From positions 1-8,052 of the forward strand of contig DUJJ01000075.1 of the NCBI GenBank assembly GCA_013329865.1: a stretch of DNA of 8,052 nt. Direction: 5' to 3'. The translations under genes were made by a program, and so were the position numbers. The notes beneath the pieces are model-generated. The model did not search any database. It was given only the letters and a program-made list of their open reading frames with translations, and was not told where the DNA came from. The stretch comes from Candidatus Poseidoniaceae archaeon. Its GTDB lineage: Archaea; Thermoplasmatota; Poseidoniia; Poseidoniales; Poseidoniaceae. Below, piece by piece: positions 5,249-8,052 of the stretch. Position 1 is the first letter of the stretch, and the number at the start of each line of letters is the position of its first letter.

Positions 5249-7015
5249 ATGGTTAGAGGGTTAAACGCTGCCACCGGGGTAGGCCCCATGGCAGTGGTGA
5301 GATTAATGTCCCAAGATGATGAAGAGGACTGGATGAAATATGCGAGCGCTGGATTTGGTCAAACCAACTATTCGCTTTGGGAGGAAGAAACCGATGTTGA
5401 TAGTGATGCGGTTGAACCTAATCAGTCGGACCTAGAGGCACCTGAACAATTAGTTAATCACATGGAAGAAATTCCACGCGCACCCAATCCTGCTGGACTC
5501 AAGCATCTGGTTCGAGTTGGTTGTTGCAACTTCTGCCTTGGTAGGTTGGGAGGTAAGAAACGTTTTGACCAAACCATAGAAGAGTCAGGAATTGAGATTA
5601 GGCAGTCTGTAGTTGAGGGCAATAGCCACTTAGCCAATATTCGTGAGGAAATTCCATTGTGTATTTTTTGTGAGAATCTCTTTGATGAAACCGACCTGTT
5701 GGCAGATATTATCCATGATAGTATTGCTCCATATGAAATAAAACGGCTACAACTAGGTGCTAGATTTCCGAAAGACCAGATTGAGGCAGAGGATGTCGAA
5801 AGAAAACGGTATGGAGCCAATGGCTCTGATGGTCTAAAAACAGGGCTTGTGGCGGAAATCGCTCGAAAACTTAACGCCAAACTCGATGGGGTCAAACTAG
5901 TCAATGAAAAGCCACATGTGTTGGCGCTGATTGACGTACTGACACTAAGCGTCGAATTAGATGTTAGGGCTCATTATATCTACGGTAGATATCGTAAACT
6001 TGAGCGTGGCATCCCCCAAACCAAGTGGCCATGTCGTGCTTGCAAAGGTCGCGGATGTGAATCATGCAACAACACAGGCTTACAGTATGAATCGAGTGTT
6101 CAAGACTTAATCGGCAATCCAATTTTGTCAGCACTAGATGCTACTGAACACTCATTCCACGGTATGGGAAGAGAAGATATTGATGTGCGTTGTATGGGTC
6201 GAGGTCGCCCGTTTGTTATCGAGCTTAAGGAACCAAAAGTTAGGACATGTGACTATCAAGAACTACAACACAAGATCAATCAGCATGCATCAGGAGCGAT
6301 TGAAGTAACCGACTTGAGAGGTTCAAACCGCAGTGAAGTTGTGAGAATCAAAGATACTCCGGCGGATAAATCTTACACGATACGATTCAGGCTAACACCG
6401 ATGAATGAAGCGGAGTATGATGTTCTGACTGCACCGTTGGATTTAACCAAAGTTGACAAGAATTCTCGCCAACGGAAACCAAGGCGTGGTGATAAGCGCA
6501 AGGATAATACAAAGCCGCTGCCAACCGAGATAATTACCGAAACAGTTGGTTATAATGAGGCTGAATTAAGCGCCATGAAGAAGGCCGAATTGGAAGCGAT
6601 ATGTATTGAAAACGAGTTGACTAAGACGGGGAAAAAAGCTGAACTTGTTGCCCGCATTTTAGCGATGCCAAAACCAGGCACCAAGTGCTTTGAACTACCC
6701 GATTGTAACACCATTAAATCAGCCATAATGTCACTGGAAGGCACAAAACTTGCCCAGCGGACCCCTGATCGCGTAGCTCATCGCCGAGCAGATCTAATCA
6801 GACGTAGAGAGGTTGTCACCGTTCACGAGCCAGTGGTCGAGGTTATGGATGATGGTTCAACCGAGATTGAGTTTACCTTGCGCTGCGAATCCGGTACTTA
6901 TGTCAAGGAAACAATTCATGGTGATAATGGCCGAACTCAACCAAGCGTTGCTTCGCTACTCAAGGCGAAATGCGAGGTCATTTGGCTCGATGTCGGGGAT
7001 ATCCATGCAGACTAA
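5249..7015 (+). CDS. pus10: tRNA pseudouridine synthase Pus10 with inserted SAP-like domain
   Basis: Archaeal Pus10 converts U54 and U55 of the tRNA T loop to pseudouridine. This 588-residue copy has the expected parts. Zinc-site cysteines come as C93-x2-C96 and C138-x2-C141, followed by a THUMP-like region (about 150-250). The block ERGIPQTKWPC leads into a C262-x2-C265-x4-C270-x2-C273 knuckle. The catalytic motif is GREDID at 307-312, with Asp310 the likely nucleophile by R-x-D comparison. The C-terminal signatures are QRTPDRVAHRRAD (503-515), GTYVKE (549-554) and HGDNGRTQPS (557-566). Two things are unusual. The first roughly 80 residues are an acidic, probably disordered extension. Between about 395 and 478 there is a basic linker plus a SAP-like module (435-473). 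Together these make it longer than typical archaeal Pus10 (roughly 400-450 aa, from memory). The start is uncertain: ATG 5249 may be leaderless after AAATTA at 5223-5228, while ATG 5306 has GGTGA five bases upstream and would drop 19 residues. Confidence 0.95.
   Translation: MVRGLNAATGVGPMAVVRLMSQDDEEDWMKYASAGFGQTNYSLWEEETDVDSDAVEPNQSDLEAPEQLVNHMEEIPRAPNPAGLKHLVRVGCCNFCLGRLGGKKRFDQTIEESGIEIRQSVVEGNSHLANIREEIPLCIFCENLFDETDLLADIIHDSIAPYEIKRLQLGARFPKDQIEAEDVERKRYGANGSDGLKTGLVAEIARKLNAKLDGVKLVNEKPHVLALIDVLTLSVELDVRAHYIYGRYRKLERGIPQTKWPCRACKGRGCESCNNTGLQYESSVQDLIGNPILSALDATEHSFHGMGREDIDVRCMGRGRPFVIELKEPKVRTCDYQELQHKINQHASGAIEVTDLRGSNRSEVVRIKDTPADKSYTIRFRLTPMNEAEYDVLTAPLDLTKVDKNSRQRKPRRGDKRKDNTKPLPTEIITETVGYNEAELSAMKKAELEAICIENELTKTGKKAELVARILAMPKPGTKCFELPDCNTIKSAIMSLEGTKLAQRTPDRVAHRRADLIRRREVVTVHEPVVEVMDDGSTEIEFTLRCESGTYVKETIHGDNGRTQPSVASLLKAKCEVIWLDVGDIHAD
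5296..5300 (+). promoter_or_regulatory. Ribosome-binding site for alternative pus10 start
   Basis: GGTGA lies five bases before the in-frame ATG at 5306, matching part of the archaeal anti-Shine-Dalgarno complement GGAGGTGATC. No such site precedes ATG 5249. If used, Pus10 would begin MSQDDEEDW and have 569 residues. The first 19 residues from 5249 show no recognisable family features, so sequence alone does not settle the start. Confidence 0.45.
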
Positions 7016-7052
7016 ATCGCGGCCAGAATTAGCCTTGTTGCCGTCGCGGTGC

Positions 7053-7058
7053 TTATAT
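7053..7058 (+). promoter_or_regulatory. TATA box for the rpl21e-rpoF operon
   Basis: TTATAT in the context GCTTATATGC is the best TATA-like element in the 114-bp gap between pus10 and rpl21e. Typical spacing would start RNA near 7080, leaving a leader of about 50 nt that carries the ribosome-binding site at 7116-7121. Read-through from pus10 is also possible, since no T-run terminator lies between the genes. Confidence 0.45.
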
Positions 7059-7115
7059 GCGATTGGTAGGTCGCCAACTTGCTCCGAAGATGGCTATTTG
7101 CTGGACCGGAAGTTT

Positions 7116-7121
7116 AGGAGG
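7116..7121 (+). promoter_or_regulatory. Strong ribosome-binding site for rpl21e
   Basis: AGGAGG sits eight bases before the ATG at 7130. It is the longest core Shine-Dalgarno match among the starts in this window and fits a highly expressed ribosomal protein gene. It fixes the rpl21e start. Confidence 0.8.
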
Positions 7122-7129
7122 CGAAAACT

Positions 7130-7420
7130 ATGAAGCGTTCCAAAGGCCAGAGAGTAAGAACTCGAAGCATTCTAAGAAGAAGAAAAAGCGAGCGCAGTCG
7201 CTTGAATATCAGCCGTGTCATGCATGATTATGAAACTGGTGACAGAGTTGCTATTGTGCTAGATGGCGCCCAACAAATGGGCATGCCACACCGAAGATTC
7301 CACGGTAGAACCGGATTTATCGAAAAGCGTCAAGGTGTCGCTTGGGTTGTCTCAGTAAAAGATGGTAACATGCAAAAAACCGTTATCGCACGACCCGAAC
7401 ACCTCCGTCCATTGGAGTGA
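7130..7420 (+). CDS. rpl21e: Large-subunit ribosomal protein eL21 (L21e)
   Basis: This is a 96-residue basic protein, the usual length for archaeal eL21, a protein shared by archaeal and eukaryotic 50S/60S subunits and absent from bacteria. The N terminus is very basic (MKRSKGQRVRTRSILRRRK) and contacts rRNA in known structures. The SH3-like barrel follows, with YETGDRVAIVLD (34-45), the family signature GMPHRRFHGRTG (51-62), and VIARPEHLRPLE at the end. The start is fixed by AGGAGG eight bases upstream. The stop codon overlaps a possible GTG start of rpoF (GTGA at 7417-7420), so the two genes are packed tightly and surely co-transcribed. The order pus10, rpl21e, rpoF is a known archaeal arrangement, linking tRNA modification, the ribosome and RNA polymerase. 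Nothing appears missing or truncated. Confidence 0.97.
   Translation: MKRSKGQRVRTRSILRRRKSERSRLNISRVMHDYETGDRVAIVLDGAQQMGMPHRRFHGRTGFIEKRQGVAWVVSVKDGNMQKTVIARPEHLRPLE
7414..7420 (+). promoter_or_regulatory. Ribosome-binding site that favours ATG 7426 for rpoF
   Basis: GGAGTGA lies five bases upstream of ATG 7426 and is a one-base variant of the GGAGGTGA consensus. It overlaps the last codons and stop of rpl21e. The upstream GTG at 7417 lies inside this site and has no ribosome-binding site of its own, so the ATG is the better start. Confidence 0.6.
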
Positions 7421-7425
7421 GTAAC

Positions 7426-7788
7426 ATGAGTGAAGATGACAATTTTATCGACTTTGCAACCGTAAGGGATATGCTAGAGGGAGCCCAAGACCGAAGAGGC
7501 GATTTGACTTACGAGCAGGTTGCTGCATTACAACATGCCCAGTGGGCTGCTAGTGACAACAGAAACGGTTACAAAACTACTCCTGAAGTGTTTGAATCAC
7601 TCAAGTCAGCACTGTGTGGAATGGAAAAACTTGCCCAATACCCAGACTTAGCCGCCAAGATTGCCGAACTTATTCCAATGTATCCTGACGATGTCAAAGC
7701 TGTGTTGGTTTCGAAGCGTATCGCTATTGACGAGTCTGACATCAACGCTATCCTTGATATTGTTCGACAGCATGTCGGATTTGAATAA
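7426..7788 (+). CDS. rpoF: DNA-directed RNA polymerase subunit F (Rpb4 homologue)
   Basis: This is a 120-residue acidic, helical protein matching archaeal RpoF, the homologue of eukaryotic Rpb4. With RpoE (Rpb7) it forms the stalk of archaeal RNA polymerase, which aids promoter opening and binds nascent RNA. The N-terminal part has DFATVRDMLEGAQDRRGDLTYEQ followed by the helix VAALQHAQWAA. The C-terminal HRDC-like part has IAELIPMYPDDVKAVLVSKR, then ESDINAILDIVRQHVGFE, the usual end of the family. The chosen ATG 7426 has GGAGTGA five bases upstream. GTG 7417 would add three residues and overlap the rpl21e stop by four bases. The following gene starts 19 bp after the stop, behind a strong ribosome-binding site, so the whole block reads as one operon. 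Confidence 0.93.
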   Translation: MSEDDNFIDFATVRDMLEGAQDRRGDLTYEQVAALQHAQWAASDNRNGYKTTPEVFESLKSALCGMEKLAQYPDLAAKIAELIPMYPDDVKAVLVSKRIAIDESDINAILDIVRQHVGFE

Positions 7789-7796
7789 TCCTAACT

Positions 7797-7804
7797 AGGT
7801 GATC
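7797..7804 (+). promoter_or_regulatory. Ribosome-binding site for the gene after rpoF
   Basis: AGGTGATC is an eight-base match to the complement of the conserved archaeal 16S rRNA 3' end (AGGAGGTGATC). It ends three bases before the GTG at 7808. It decides that GTG as start; the overlapping GTG at 7806 is followed at once by TGA. Confidence 0.7.
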
Positions 7805-7807
7805 AGT

Positions 7808-8052
7808 GTGAGCGGTTTCAATCGTGACCGCAACATAAAGGTACCAAAAAAGACCGAAAAAAAACCGGCAATCACCCCATCTAATTACCTGCCATCGAGA
7901 CCAGCAGAAGGCCGCATTGCTGTTCCAAAGAAAGTTGCGCAGCCGCCAAAAACACGGTCAAACAATAAACAAAACTCGCGCCGGGGAGGTAACCAGCGCG
8001 TTGGCAAAGGCCGAAACATCAACCAAGGCCGGAAACAGCAACGCCCCAAGCG
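7808..8052 (+). CDS. Basic low-complexity N terminus of the gene after rpoF (probable DUF655 protein), 3' end outside window
   Basis: An open frame runs from GTG 7808 to the window edge: 81 codons plus two bases, no stop. The visible part has no recognisable domain. It is rich in Lys, Arg, Pro, Asn and Gln, starting MSGFNRDRNIKVPKKTEK and later containing SRRGGNQRVGKGRN, which suggests a disordered nucleic-acid-binding extension. The start is supported by the AGGTGATC site three bases upstream. In many archaea the gene after rpl21e and rpoF encodes a DUF655 protein, a predicted RNA-binding protein with an OB-like fold, often followed by the rRNA methyltransferase gene ksgA. That identity is inferred from gene order alone. 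DUF655 proteins usually lack so long a basic leader, so the extension may be lineage-specific, or the gene may be something else. Confidence 0.6.
   Translation, partial: MSGFNRDRNIKVPKKTEKKPAITPSNYLPSRPAEGRIAVPKKVAQPPKTRSNNKQNSRRGGNQRVGKGRNINQGRKQQRPK

Noticed and set aside
5458..5904. 148-codon minus-strand open frame inside pus10
   Set aside because: It lies wholly within a well-supported gene, its product is Ser/Arg-rich without any family pattern, and it has no promoter or ribosome-binding site. It is a frame shadow.
6032..6067. CxxC-x4-CxxC zinc knuckle (C262 to C273) in Pus10, resembling DnaJ CxxCxGxG repeats, as a novel insertion
   Set aside because: From memory, archaeal Pus10 proteins commonly carry this Cys block after the GIPQT-W segment, so it is a normal part of the family rather than a fused DnaJ piece.
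1001..7033. TAGCC pentamer in several gaps (1001, 1055, 4214, 4224, 5227, 7029) as a shared regulatory motif
   Set aside because: The same pentamer is frequent inside coding regions of the window (for example near 4193, 5622 and 5630), so enrichment in the gaps is not clear without a genome-wide count.
1..8052. CRISPR array, insertion sequence, integrase, or phage genes
   Set aside because: No spaced direct repeats, terminal inverted repeats, transposase or integrase motifs were found on either strand.

Overview
The window looks like chromosomal DNA from a euryarchaeon. The evidence is archaeal ribosomal protein eL21, the RNA polymerase stalk subunit RpoF, archaeal-type Pus10, a class II tRNA-Leu, archaeal TATA-like boxes and GGTGA/AGGAGG ribosome-binding sites. 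Moderate GC, very short spacers and large predicted envelope proteins fit marine planktonic Poseidoniales (Marine Group II). That placement is inference, since no search could be run.

Layout. (i) 1-486, plus strand: the C-terminal end of a Cu(+)-type P1B ATPase (CopA-like), then a small HMA copper chaperone (CopZ-like). (ii) 528-614: tRNA-Leu(UAG) with an encoded CCA and a T-run terminator. (iii) 648-1001, minus strand: a DsrE-family protein with a CGTC motif. (iv) 1066-5215, plus strand: a 1046-aa RND/MMPL-family transporter with two large exterior domains, followed 25 bp later by a 327-aa four-helix membrane protein with a YY-repeat N terminus. (v) 5249-8052, plus strand: an RNA/translation/transcription block of pus10, rpl21e, rpoF and the start of a further gene, probably the DUF655 protein that commonly follows rpoF in archaea.

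How they fit together. The copper genes form one handling unit, with chaperone delivery to an exporter. The RND and four-helix genes probably form one membrane unit of unknown substrate. The last block is the conserved archaeal information-processing neighbourhood. Its Pus10 is unusual: a SAP-like helix-extended-loop-helix module is inserted inside the catalytic domain, and there is an acidic N-terminal extension. The tRNA-Leu here carries the T54-T55-C sequence that Pus10 enzymes modify.

There are no CRISPR arrays, insertion sequences, rRNA genes or phage genes. The most notable observation is the SAP insertion in Pus10. Next are the uncharacterised RND plus four-helix pair, a possible shared palindromic TATA box at 1025-1030, and a possible 42-codon ORF ending in an ATGA overlap with rpl21e.
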